A DNA stretch of 47,726 nt. Origin: Spirochaetaceae bacterium (lineage in GTDB: Bacteria; Spirochaetota; Spirochaetia; Treponematales; Breznakiellaceae). A program made the position numbers and the translations under genes. The stretch lies in NCBI GenBank assembly GCA_031278215.1, contig JAITKV010000033.1:1-47726 (forward strand). Direction: 5' to 3'. Positions 16,599-24,144 of the stretch are shown one piece after another. A model generated the notes under the pieces. It was not told the DNA's origin. It saw only the letters and a list, made by a program, of their open reading frames with translations, and searched no databases. Position 1 is the first letter of the stretch; every line of letters begins with the position of its first letter.

Positions 16599-17699
16599 AT
16601 GAAAAAAACATGGATTATGTGGCTTGTCCTGACGGGGCTGTTGGTCTTTGCCGGATGTTCCGGGGGGGATGACTCCGGAGAAAGCGGCGGCGTAACGGTG
16701 CGGCTTCTTACCGACACCAGCGGCGTCGACGACAAGTCGTACAATGCCGCCGCCTGGCGGGGCATTCTGCAATACTACGGCGACACCCTGGAAAATCCCG
16801 CCCGGCGGGGTTCCCTGTACGATGTGGTAACCCCCGAAAAACCGGATATGTATATTCCCAATATACAGCAGGCCACCGACGAGGGTTACGATTTAATCAT
16901 TACCACGGGTTTTACCTTTGCCGACGCCCTGACGGAGGTGGCGGAAAAACATCCGGAACAAAAGTACATGATCGTGGACGTAGACTGGGTGGAACTTCCC
17001 AATGTGCTTCAGGCCACCTTTGCCGAACATGAAGGTTCTTATCTGGTGGGTATGGCCGCGGCCTTAAAGGCCCTGGAAGACGGAATCCCCAATCCCCGGT
17101 TTGGTTTTATCGGCGGCATTACCGGCTCTACGATTACCAAGTTTGAAGTAGGATTCTGCCAGGGGGTGCTTTCGGTTATTCCCAATGCCAGGATCGACGA
17201 CTACTATGTGGGGAATTGGGATGATACCGGTTCCGCCAAGTCCCAGGCTAAAAACTGGTACGATTCCGGAATCTACGCGATTTATTCTGCCGCCGGCGGC
17301 GCCGGTAACGGAACCATCGCCCAGGCTAAGGAATACCGCCGCCAGGGGATGAACGTCTGGGCCATCGGGGTCGATTCGGATCAGCACGACGAGGGGCTTT
17401 ACAATGATACGGATTCGGCGGTTTTAACCTCGATGCTTAAAATGGTTGAATCCTCGGTTTTGTATGCCCTGACGGCCATAGAAAATAATTCCTTTACCGG
17501 CGAGACTATTACATTCGACCTTAAGGTAGACGGGGTGGGATACGCCGACACCAACCCCGCGCTGTCCGATTCCATTAAGGCAAGGCTGGAAGAAGTAAAG
17601 GCCCGGATAATGGCCGGAGAGATCACCGTGGCGTCCACCTACGCCGCGGCTCAGCAAATTCCCGGTTTTCCCCGGAACCTAATGGCCAAGGACGATTAG
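16599..17699 (+). CDS. pnrA: BMP-family nucleoside-binding lipoprotein (PnrA/TmpC-like)
   Basis: 366 aa. Signal peptide with lipobox VFAGC; the mature protein begins at that Cys, followed by a Ser/Gly linker. The rest is the basic membrane protein (BMP) type 1 periplasmic-binding fold: DTSGVDDKSYNAAAW, TTGFTFADAL, FIGGITGSTITKFEVGF, AAGGAGNGTIAQAKE and the IGVDSDQ strand. In Treponema pallidum the homologue PnrA/TmpC binds purine nucleosides, and the ATPase and two permeases follow here as in that operon. I assign nucleoside uptake by analogy. Confidence 0.88.
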   Translation: MKKTWIMWLVLTGLLVFAGCSGGDDSGESGGVTVRLLTDTSGVDDKSYNAAAWRGILQYYGDTLENPARRGSLYDVVTPEKPDMYIPNIQQATDEGYDLIITTGFTFADALTEVAEKHPEQKYMIVDVDWVELPNVLQATFAEHEGSYLVGMAAALKALEDGIPNPRFGFIGGITGSTITKFEVGFCQGVLSVIPNARIDDYYVGNWDDTGSAKSQAKNWYDSGIYAIYSAAGGAGNGTIAQAKEYRRQGMNVWAIGVDSDQHDEGLYNDTDSAVLTSMLKMVESSVLYALTAIENNSFTGETITFDLKVDGVGYADTNPALSDSIKARLEEVKARIMAGEITVASTYAAAQQIPGFPRNLMAKDD

Positions 17700-17893
17700 G
17701 AAACCCCGGGGCCTAGGCGCCTGTGGCGTTTGTAGGTTTTGCGCCACTTTGCGCCGTAAAAACCACGATAAATAGGCGCCTGCGGAAATTCCGTTTCCGG
17801 CGGAGTTTGTAAGGTAAAAAAGCCGCCGGATTGGCGATTTTTAAGGATTTTATGCGCGAAGCGCAACAACCTCCTAGTTTAAAAGGAGACGCG
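17700..17893 (+). promoter_or_regulatory. Structured spacer with a hairpin over the ribosome site
   Basis: The gap between the binding protein and its ATPase holds several hairpins: GTGGCG/CGCCAC, GGTTTT/AAAACC, CGGAAA/TTTCCG, TGCGC-GAA-GCGCA (17853-17865) and CTCCT/AGGAG (17870-17888). The last buries the Shine-Dalgarno of the ATPase gene. TAGGCGCCTG is present twice. It may set lower expression for the transporter core than for the binding protein. No poly-U terminator is seen. Confidence 0.5.
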
Positions 17894-19414
17894 GTGCCTG
17901 CTCCCGTTATTGAGATGATAGGAATCACCAAGGTTTTCCCCGGAGTTGTGGCAAACGACGGGGTTAACCTTGAAGTCGCCGAGGGGGAAATACACGCCCT
18001 GTTGGGCGAAAACGGCGCTGGTAAATCAACCCTAATGTCCGTACTCTTTGGCCTTTACGAGCGCGACGGCGGAATTATAAAAATACGGGGCCGGGAGGAA
18101 TACATCCGGGGGCCCAATGACGCCACCGCCCTGGGAATAGGCATGGTCCACCAGCACTTTAAACTGGTCCACAATTTTACGGTGACGGAAAACATAGTGC
18201 TGGGCATGGAGCCCCGGGGGTTTTGGGGCGGCCTGGATCTTAAAAGCGCCGAAGAAAAGGTGGTAACCCTGTCGACGATCTACGGGCTTAAGGTAGACAG
18301 CAGGGCCCGGATCGAAAACATTACCGTGGGCATGCAGCAACGGGTGGAGATCCTTAAGATCCTCTACCGTCATGCGGATATTCTTATTTTTGACGAACCC
18401 ACCGCGGTGCTTACCCCCCAGGAGGTAGACGAGCTTTTAGGCATCTTTAACCGCCTTAAGGCGGAGGGGAAGACCATTGTTTTTATAACCCACAAGCTAA
18501 AAGAAATAAAGGCCGCCGCCGATCGCTGTACGGTGCTGCGGCGGGGTAAATACGCCGGTACCGTTTCGGTAAAGGACGCCACCGAAGAAAAGCTGGCGGA
18601 AATGATGATGGGCCGGTCGGTAAATTTCCGCATCGACAAAAAACCTGCGGCGCCGGGAAACCTGGTCTTAAAGATAGAAAGCATTACGGTTGCCGGATCC
18701 AAGGGAACCCCCGCGGTAAACAACCTTTCCCTGGACATCCACGCGGGGGAGATAGTCGGCGTTGCGGGAGTAGACGGCAACGGCCAGTCGGAACTGGTGG
18801 CCGCTATTTCGGGGCTGACGCCCCTTAAAACGGGCCGCATACTCCTAAAGGACCATGACATTTCCCATGAACCCATACGGCGCCGCAATGAAAGCGGTCT
18901 GGGGCTGGTTCCCGAAGACCGGCATAAGCATGGCCTTATTCTTGCCTTCCGGCTGGACGAAAATCTGGTCCTTAAGAATTTTCGCCGGGCGCCCTATTCA
19001 AGCGCCCTGGGGTTTTTTCGGTTTCCGGCCATCGCCAAATACGCCGATACCCTTATCAGGGAATTTGACATCCGGGCCGGCAAGGGGGCGGCCACCCCGG
19101 CCAAAGGCATGTCCGGCGGCAACCAGCAAAAGGCGGTTATCGCCCGGGAAATCGACCTTTCGCCGGACCTGCTTATTGTTTCCCAGCCCACCCGGGGCCT
19201 TGACGTGGGGGCCATTGAATATATCCACCGCCGTATTATAGAAGAGCGGGACAAGGGCAGGGCGGTGCTGCTGGTATCCTTTGAACTGGACGAAATTATG
19301 GCCCTCTGCGACCGCATCGTCGCGGTTTCCAAGGGCCAGGTGGTGGGGGTGGTTTCCGCGGAGGATGCCGATGAACGGCGCATAGGGGCCATGATGGGAG
19401 GGGTGGCTCAATGA
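17894..19414 (+). CDS. Nucleoside ABC transporter, ATP-binding protein (two-domain)
   Basis: 506 aa, two fused ABC domains like RbsA/NupO. First half has Walker A GENGAGKST and Walker B ILIFDEPT with a weak signature; the second half has a degenerate Walker A (GVDGNGQSE) and a full signature MSGGNQQKAVIARE. Such split function is usual in this family. I chose GTG 17894, in frame with a longer TTG at 17831, because AAGGAG lies 5 nt upstream and the length then fits the family. Its stop overlaps the permease start by 4 nt. Confidence 0.92.
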   Translation: MPAPVIEMIGITKVFPGVVANDGVNLEVAEGEIHALLGENGAGKSTLMSVLFGLYERDGGIIKIRGREEYIRGPNDATALGIGMVHQHFKLVHNFTVTENIVLGMEPRGFWGGLDLKSAEEKVVTLSTIYGLKVDSRARIENITVGMQQRVEILKILYRHADILIFDEPTAVLTPQEVDELLGIFNRLKAEGKTIVFITHKLKEIKAAADRCTVLRRGKYAGTVSVKDATEEKLAEMMMGRSVNFRIDKKPAAPGNLVLKIESITVAGSKGTPAVNNLSLDIHAGEIVGVAGVDGNGQSELVAAISGLTPLKTGRILLKDHDISHEPIRRRNESGLGLVPEDRHKHGLILAFRLDENLVLKNFRRAPYSSALGFFRFPAIAKYADTLIREFDIRAGKGAATPAKGMSGGNQQKAVIAREIDLSPDLLIVSQPTRGLDVGAIEYIHRRIIEERDKGRAVLLVSFELDEIMALCDRIVAVSKGQVVGVVSAEDADERRIGAMMGGVAQ

Positions 19415-20658
19415 TGGGGAAGGGCGGCCCGCAGCAGCGTCCGCAGCAGCGGCCGCTGCAGCGGCCGCGACTGCGGAAAGGGGGATCGCCCCCGGGGCTG
19501 CGAAACGCCATCCTGGACGCAGTTACCCATTCCGACGGCCTTGTGTCGGTGGCGGTGATCCTTCTGGGGTTTATGGTGGCCACGGTTCTTATCCTTTTGG
19601 TAGGCCGGCGGCCCGGGGGCATGTATTCGGCCATTTTACAGGTCCTTACGGGCTTGGACCTGCGGCGTTTTACCTGGAACGCCAGGTACATAGGGGAATG
19701 GCTTGTTATGTCTATGCCCCTGATCCTGTGCGGTCTTTCCATGGGTTTTGCCGCTCGGACCGGGCTTTTTAACATAGGCGCCGAAGGCCAGTACATCGCG
19801 GGAATTACCGCCGCCCAACTGGTGGGGTTTTGGGGCCCCCGGATACCGGGACTTCACTGGCTCCTGGCCCTGGCTGCCGCCATGGCCGCGGGGGCGGTAT
19901 GGGGGGGCGTGGTGGGATGGTTTAAGGCCCGGTTTAGCGTATCCGAAGTAGTGGCCACGATTATGATGAATTATATTGCCCTGTACGGATCCCGGCTTAT
20001 TACCCTGACCATACCCGGAGCAAGCACCTACCGCATTCCGGATTTTTCAAAAACCGCCCTTCTCCGCAGCCCCCTGCTGGAAAGCCTTACCAACGGATCC
20101 CGGCTAAACTACGGCATTTGGTTTACCCTGGGGGCGATTTTCTTTTACTGGATTGTGATGGGAAAAACCCGGCTGGGGTATTCCCTGCGGGCCACGGGGC
20201 TGAACAAAGATGCCGCCAAGTACGGCGGCATCAGCGTTAACAGCAGCATCACCGCCTCCATGGCGATTTCCGGCGCCTTTGCGGGATTGGCGGGGGCCAT
20301 CGTCGCCCTGGGTTCCTTTAGCTACGGCCGGGTACTGGGGGCCCAGGACGGTTATGGCTTTGACGGCATTGCCGTGGCCCTGGTGGGGAACAGCACCGCC
20401 TGGGGCACCGCCCTGGCGGGACTTCTCTTTGGGATGCTTAAATCCGCGCAGCCCCTGATGCAGTCCCGGCAGATCCCCAAAGAGATTGCGTCGATCATCA
20501 TGGGCCTGGTAGTGGTATTTATCTCTCTTCGGTCGGGGGTGCGGATTATCCTGGACTGGCAGCTAAAAGAAAAGGCCCGGAAAAACGAAGCCGCCGGCGA
20601 AGTTTTCTCCGGAGGGGGAAAGGACCTTTCCGGGGACGGCCCGGCGGAGGAAGGGTAA
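19411..20658 (+). CDS. Nucleoside ABC transporter permease 1
   Basis: 415 aa, about eight to ten membrane helices, BPD-transport 2 family (NupP/YufP-like), with the loop GLNKDAAKYGGISV that contacts the ATPase. It starts ATG 19411, overlapping the ATPase stop. The first 28 residues are unusual: a run of Gln-Arg-Pro repeats (QQRPQQRPLQRPRLRK) encoded by tandem repeats and a perfect 20-nt palindrome, before the first helix. C-terminus ends in a charged cytoplasmic tail of 30 residues. Confidence 0.9.
   Translation: MMGKGGPQQRPQQRPLQRPRLRKGGSPPGLRNAILDAVTHSDGLVSVAVILLGFMVATVLILLVGRRPGGMYSAILQVLTGLDLRRFTWNARYIGEWLVMSMPLILCGLSMGFAARTGLFNIGAEGQYIAGITAAQLVGFWGPRIPGLHWLLALAAAMAAGAVWGGVVGWFKARFSVSEVVATIMMNYIALYGSRLITLTIPGASTYRIPDFSKTALLRSPLLESLTNGSRLNYGIWFTLGAIFFYWIVMGKTRLGYSLRATGLNKDAAKYGGISVNSSITASMAISGAFAGLAGAIVALGSFSYGRVLGAQDGYGFDGIAVALVGNSTAWGTALAGLLFGMLKSAQPLMQSRQIPKEIASIIMGLVVVFISLRSGVRIILDWQLKEKARKNEAAGEVFSGGGKDLSGDGPAEEG
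19449..19468. repeat. Perfect 20-nt palindrome in the permease N-terminus
   Basis: GCGGCCGCTGCAGCGGCCGC equals its own reverse complement. It follows short CAGCAGCGTCCG-like direct repeats, all in frame and encoding Gln/Arg/Pro. The pairing of a palindrome with small tandem repeats resembles the ileS insertion. Confidence 0.85.
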
Positions 20659-20659
20659 A

Positions 20660-21577
20660 ATGATGGATTTTTCCGGCGCCCTTTTAAGCATGCTTCCTTC
20701 TATACTTATGATCGTGGCCCCCATTCTTATTGCCGCCGCAGGCGGGATGATCTGCGAACGGGCCGGGGTGGTGAATATAGCCCTGGAGGGCCTTATGGCT
20801 TTTGGCGCCATGGCCGCGGCCACCAGCCACCGGTTCCTGGAAACCCAGGCGGGGCCCTATTCGGTTCCCCTGGCGCTGCTGATGGCGGTGTTATGCGGCG
20901 GGCTTTTTTCCCTGATCCACGCCTTTGCCTCCATTACCCTTAAGGCGGATCAGGTTATTTCCGGTACGGGGTTGAACCTTCTTGCCAACGGGGTAACGGT
21001 TTTTCTGTGCCAGATTATCTTCCAGCAGGACCGGTCCCAGCCCTTTAAGCTGGGGATGATGCCTATATTCCGGATGGGGGGAATTTATCCTACGGCCTGG
21101 ATAGCCCTGGGGGTCCTTTTGATTTCCTGGTATGCGCTTTACAGGCGTCCCTGGGGACTGCGGCTCCGTTCCTGCGGGGAACACCCCCAGGCCGCGGCTT
21201 CGGCGGGGATCGACGTAATTCGCATCCGCTATACGGCGGTGCTTATATCGGGGATCCTGGCAGGCCTGGCCGGAGGCTGCCTGGTCCTGACCCAGACCAT
21301 CCAGTACACGGTAAACACCATTAACGGCAAGGGCTTTATCGCCCTGGCGGCGGTGTCTTTTGGCAGATGGCTCCCCCTGGGAATACTTGGGTCCTCCCTC
21401 CTTTTTGGAACCTCCGCGGCCCTGGCGGTATACATCATCAATATTGAATCCTTAAAATTCCTGCCCCCGGAATTTTTTAATATTCTTCCCTATGCCATTA
21501 CCCTTATAACGTTAGTTTTTTTTAGCGGTAAGGATTATGCCCCCCGGGCTTCCGGCCAGCCCTACGAAAAGGGATAG
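20660..21577 (+). CDS. Nucleoside ABC transporter permease 2
   Basis: 305 aa, eight or so membrane helices, NupQ/YufQ-like. Starts MMDFSGALLSMLPS one base after the previous stop and carries the conserved CERAGVVNIALEGLM near residue 35 and a GEHPQAAASAGIDVIRIRY coupling loop near 175. With the first permease it forms the heterodimeric channel of the BMP-type importer. Last gene of the operon; the insertion-sequence relic begins 85 nt later. Confidence 0.92.
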   Translation: MMDFSGALLSMLPSILMIVAPILIAAAGGMICERAGVVNIALEGLMAFGAMAAATSHRFLETQAGPYSVPLALLMAVLCGGLFSLIHAFASITLKADQVISGTGLNLLANGVTVFLCQIIFQQDRSQPFKLGMMPIFRMGGIYPTAWIALGVLLISWYALYRRPWGLRLRSCGEHPQAAASAGIDVIRIRYTAVLISGILAGLAGGCLVLTQTIQYTVNTINGKGFIALAAVSFGRWLPLGILGSSLLFGTSAALAVYIINIESLKFLPPEFFNILPYAITLITLVFFSGKDYAPRASGQPYEKG

Positions 21578-21662
21578 CAGGGTTCCGCGACTTATATTGG
21601 GGCTATTCCAAAATCAACGGGGTTTTGAAACAATTTGTTTGCCCGTCCTTGCTGTACCGTAA

Positions 21663-21719
21663 TGCCTCAAAATAATCTACCCATAAAGGCCCTTGCCTCA
21701 TAATAAGAATTCTAACCAT
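21663..21719. repeat. Left end of the insertion sequence (two blocks)
   Basis: Two direct TGCCTCA-led blocks, 21663-21683 and 21694-21719, about 31 nt apart. Their reverse complements are at the other end of the element. Likely the transposase binding sites. Confidence 0.8.
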
Positions 21720-21943
21720 AGCTAGATATTCTCAAGAGCGGCGTCAGCGAGGGGCTGGCGCCGGATGAGCGCCTTTTGTTGGTTCAGTTCCATGAGCGCC
21801 GCCACCGCCCGGTGGACCTCCTGTTGGAGGAGCACCGGGTTGTAGCTTTGGCGCCGCCGGGTCAGTTCCGCCTTGACTTCAATCACTGAGATCCGGGGAA
21901 GCCAGGAGCCGCCGGTAGGGGCTTGCGGGCTTGTCGTAGACCG

Positions 21944-21960
21944 CGGAAACGCAGTTTCCG
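21944..21960. repeat. Mini-hairpin in transposase relic
   Basis: CGGAAACGCAGTTTCCG, 7-bp perfect stem with a GCA loop, inserted after GSKV in the C-terminal part of the transposase frame. Confidence 0.65.
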
Positions 21961-22116
21961 AGCGAACCTTGGAACCGGCCCCGGTCTTATCAACGAGTTT
22001 GATGACCGGCAGGAAATAATTCAAGAGGGGGGCAGAGGGAACGGTAGACCACGGCCAGGGCTTCCCGTTCTGCGGGGGTGTCGAAGCGGCGGTAACCGGC
22101 GTACTCCCGGACGCAT

Positions 22117-22133
22117 GCGATACTTCGTGTCGC
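22117..22133. repeat. Mini-hairpin in transposase relic
   Basis: GCGATACTTCGTGTCGC, 7-bp stem with one G-T pair and TTC loop. A 17-nt addition after KNLK that shifts the frame; the protein resumes as VREYAGYRRF. Confidence 0.65.
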
Positions 22134-22153
22134 TTGAGATTTTTTTGTTCGAC

Positions 22154-22169
22154 GCGGACTAAAGTCCGC
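22154..22169. repeat. Mini-hairpin with TAAA loop at a second deletion junction
   Basis: GCGGACTAAAGTCCGC, perfect palindrome with the same C(TAAA)G loop. It sits in frame between GWV and VEQKNLK, where roughly 70 residues of the expected catalytic core are absent. Confidence 0.75.
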
Positions 22170-22244
22170 ACCCAGCCGGAGGCGACATCGGCGGCGTCCA
22201 GGGTGAGGCAAAACTCGCCCGCGTCCCGGCCCCCGCAGTGATGT

Positions 22245-22258
22245 CAGACTAAAGTCTG
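22245..22258. repeat. Mini-hairpin with TAAA loop in transposase relic
   Basis: CAGACTAAAGTCTG; stem CAGAC/GTCTG closing a C(TAAA)G loop. On the minus strand it introduces a TAG stop and shifts the frame between the FFE-ID segment and HHCG. Confidence 0.75.
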
Positions 22259-22284
22259 CCGGTGTCAATTTCGAAAAAACCCAA

Positions 22285-22298
22285 GCAAACGTGTTTGC
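22285..22298. repeat. Mini-hairpin in transposase relic
   Basis: GCAAACGTGTTTGC, a 6-bp stem with a 2-nt loop. It is an in-frame addition of about six codons between WDGRK and GFF of the coding frame. Confidence 0.65.
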
Positions 22299-22647
22299 CG
22301 TTTCCGCCCGTCCCAGGGGTAGCGGGTCCTCGCCGAAATATGCTTTTTTACGAGATTTCCCGGTTTGGCGCCGCTGATTCCCTTGGAAGCAAGCTTCTTC
22401 CGGTCGCCTTTCAAGGCCCGGTCGATGGCAGCGGGGCTTATCTTCACGAGCTTCTCCCGGACGGTTCCCGTGATACGGAAGGGCTCCCAGGCGGCCAGAT
22501 GGTCCATCTGTTCCCGCAGGAAGGGGCCAAAAGCTTCCCGCAGGGGTGCCAGAAAAAGGCCCGGATAAGCCTGAGGGAGGAGAAGACCTCCGGCCCGTAG
22601 ACCGGCTTCCGCCCGCCCCCCTTCCGCCGTTTGGCCGTCCCCGCCTT

Positions 22648-22675
22648 GAGTTTAACCGGTTTGCCGGACAAACTC
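22648..22675. repeat. Hairpin at transposase deletion junction
   Basis: GAGTTT (22648) pairs with AAACTC (ends 22675); inside, CCGG pairs with CCGG around a TTTG loop. It lies exactly where an N-terminal stretch of the transposase seems deleted and the frame changes. Confidence 0.65.
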
Positions 22676-22808
22676 GCCGAGCATTTTAGATTTTTCTTTT
22701 TTGCCCGCCCTTCGGTAGCGGGGGGGCAGGCTCCCCGGTCAATGCCTGTTTTTGTTTCATTGATAACCCCATAAGATCCTCCGGACCCTCCCCCGGAAGA
22801 GTGTATGT

Positions 22809-22865
22809 GGGTTAGAATTTTATTTTGAGGCATGACTTTTTTTGGGTTAGATTATTTATGGGGCA
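22809..22865. repeat. Right end of the insertion sequence (two blocks)
   Basis: Two blocks, 22809-22832 and 22844-22865, inverted relative to the left end. A complete promoter for the next gene begins 11 nt past this end. Confidence 0.8.
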
Positions 22866-22875
22866 ATGCGCGTAC

Positions 22876-22904
22876 TTGACATTTGTTTTGGCGCATGCTA
22901 CGAT
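22876..22904 (+). promoter_or_regulatory. Promoter of the sugar ABC operon
   Basis: TTGACA (22876-22881), 17 nt, TACGAT (22899-22904). Strong match, placed 51 nt before the start codon. It begins 11 nt beyond the insertion-sequence end. Confidence 0.75.
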
Positions 22905-22954
22905 GTTACTTAAACCAATTCCCCATTCGGGGAAGAATATTCTAAGGAGAAAAT

Positions 22955-23968
22955 ATGAAGAAACTATTCGTTGCATGTTTGGCCGTCTTTTTAATTGCCG
23001 GCTTTGCCTGTACCGGCGGAAGCAAAAAGCCCCTGATGGGCATTGTTACCCCCGCCGCAGATCATGGTTTTACCGGAGAATCGATTCGTCACGGCGAAGC
23101 GGAAGCTAAGGCCCTGGCCGAAGCAAATGGCTGGGATTACCGCTACCTTACCGCCGGTGAATCGGGGGAACAGAATAACGGAGTAGACACGTTAATCGCC
23201 CTAAAGCCCCAGGTTATCGTCCTGTGGCCCCTTACCGGCGACGAGCTTCGCAACGCGGCCCAGAAAGTGGTGGACGCGAAGATTCCCCTTATTATCTATG
23301 ACCGGTTTATCGAAAATTTCAGCGGCCAGGCCGCCGATATTTCCGGCGATAATGTAGGGATCGGCGAAGCCATGGGTGCATATTTTAGCAATTATTTTTC
23401 CAATGTTCCCGGTACCGTGAATTATCTTGAGTTCCTGGGCGACAGCTCCACGGTTCCCAAGGAACGGAGCGACGGCTTTGCTTCCACCGCGGGGGGCAAA
23501 TTCAACAAGGTTCAGTCTTTTGTAACCAACTGGAGCCAGCAGACCGCCATGGAACAGCTGGAAACCTTCCTTAACACCGCCAGCAGGGCCGAAATCGAAT
23601 CTCTCCAGGCCATTTACACCGACGACGACGAAGAAGTAATGGGTATTGTCAGCGCCCTTAAAAATTACAGCGGCCCCGCCACGATCAACATAAAACTTGT
23701 AAGCGGCGTAGGCGGCCGGCGGGAAAACATGGACCTCTTTGAGAATTCCGGCCTTTCCGGCATCGACTTTGTTACCTATACTTTTTCTCCCTCCTTTATT
23801 CGGGACGCCATTAAGCTGGGCGCGGATGTAATACAGGGCAAGGCCATAGACGCTCCGGCGGGCCCCCGGGGAGCGCCTTATGTAAAGATCCCCTTTGCAG
23901 AGATTGACAAGTCAAATTACCAGGAATATATGCAGAGCGAGCAGTACATAACCCGCTACAGCATCTAA
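22955..23968 (+). CDS. Sugar ABC transporter substrate-binding lipoprotein
   Basis: 337 aa. Signal with lipobox AGFAC, then a type 1 periplasmic binding fold of the ribose/xylose/galactose class: PLMGIVTPAADHGFTG, DTLIALKPQVIVLWPL, IIYDRF and NVGIGEAMG. Delivers a sugar or related ligand to the ATPase and permease that follow; the exact ligand cannot be told. ATG 22955 is preceded by AAGGAGA. A strong hairpin terminator directly after it would make this protein in excess over the membrane parts, the normal ratio for such systems. Confidence 0.9.
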   Translation: MKKLFVACLAVFLIAGFACTGGSKKPLMGIVTPAADHGFTGESIRHGEAEAKALAEANGWDYRYLTAGESGEQNNGVDTLIALKPQVIVLWPLTGDELRNAAQKVVDAKIPLIIYDRFIENFSGQAADISGDNVGIGEAMGAYFSNYFSNVPGTVNYLEFLGDSSTVPKERSDGFASTAGGKFNKVQSFVTNWSQQTAMEQLETFLNTASRAEIESLQAIYTDDDEEVMGIVSALKNYSGPATINIKLVSGVGGRRENMDLFENSGLSGIDFVTYTFSPSFIRDAIKLGADVIQGKAIDAPAGPRGAPYVKIPFAEIDKSNYQEYMQSEQYITRYSI

Positions 23969-23986
23969 CGGGATATTTTTCCTGCG

Positions 23987-24032
23987 AAAAACTGCTTGCG
24001 GAAAATTTGCTTTTCCCGCAAGCAGTTTTTTT
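23987..24032 (+). terminator. Attenuating terminator within the sugar ABC operon
   Basis: AAAACTGCTTGCGG pairs with CCGCAAGCAGTTTT, continued by AAAA/TTTT around a small loop, followed by a T run. It lies between the binding protein and the ATPase genes, so partial read-through is expected. The A-rich 5' side means it could also act on the minus strand. Confidence 0.85.
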
Positions 24033-24144
24033 ATTCCCGGCGGGGGGCGCCCAGGAACCTGGGCGGGCGCCTTCGGGACGGCGGCAGCCCCGGGACCAAT
24101 ACCTTACGCGGACAACATACCCGCCGCAAGAAAATGGAGCTTCC

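Larger units (their letters stand above)
21722..22760 (-). pseudogene. Transposase (integrase-core, DDE) pseudogene
   Basis: Fragments in different frames read in order as one protein: MKQKQALTGE start (ATG 22760), RYRRAGKKEKSKMLGEFV, RKPVYGPEVFSSLRLI, MDHLAAWEPFRI with AAIDRALKGDRKKLASKG, GEFCLTLDA, then VREYAGYRRFDTPAEREAL and LLNYFLPVIKLVDK to DAALENI. This matches an integrase-core transposase I recall from termite treponemes; intact members carry further catalytic segments here missing between GWV and VEQKNLK, and between the first helix block and KLKAGTAK. At least five frameshifts, two large deletions. Family assignment within the IS groups is uncertain. Confidence 0.8.
21663..22865. 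mobile_element. Degenerate insertion sequence, about 1.2 kb
   Basis: Bounded by inverted ends, each made of two related blocks. Left: TGCCTCAAAATAATCTACCC (21663) and TGCCTCATAATAAGAATTCT (21694). Right, on the minus strand: TGCCCCATAAATAATCTAAC (from 22865) and TGCCTCAAAATAAAATTCTA (from 22832). Between them is a broken transposase on the minus strand. AT-rich ends contrast with the GC-rich host. No clear target duplication. The element is dead. Confidence 0.85.

Noticed and set aside
17831-17893. TTG start for the nucleoside transporter ATPase
   Set aside because: GTG 17894 has AAGGAG at the correct distance and gives the usual family length.
22444-22833. Reading this frame as an independent gene
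   Set aside because: Only its middle matches the transposase; the start lies in the insertion-sequence end and the end is frameshifted.
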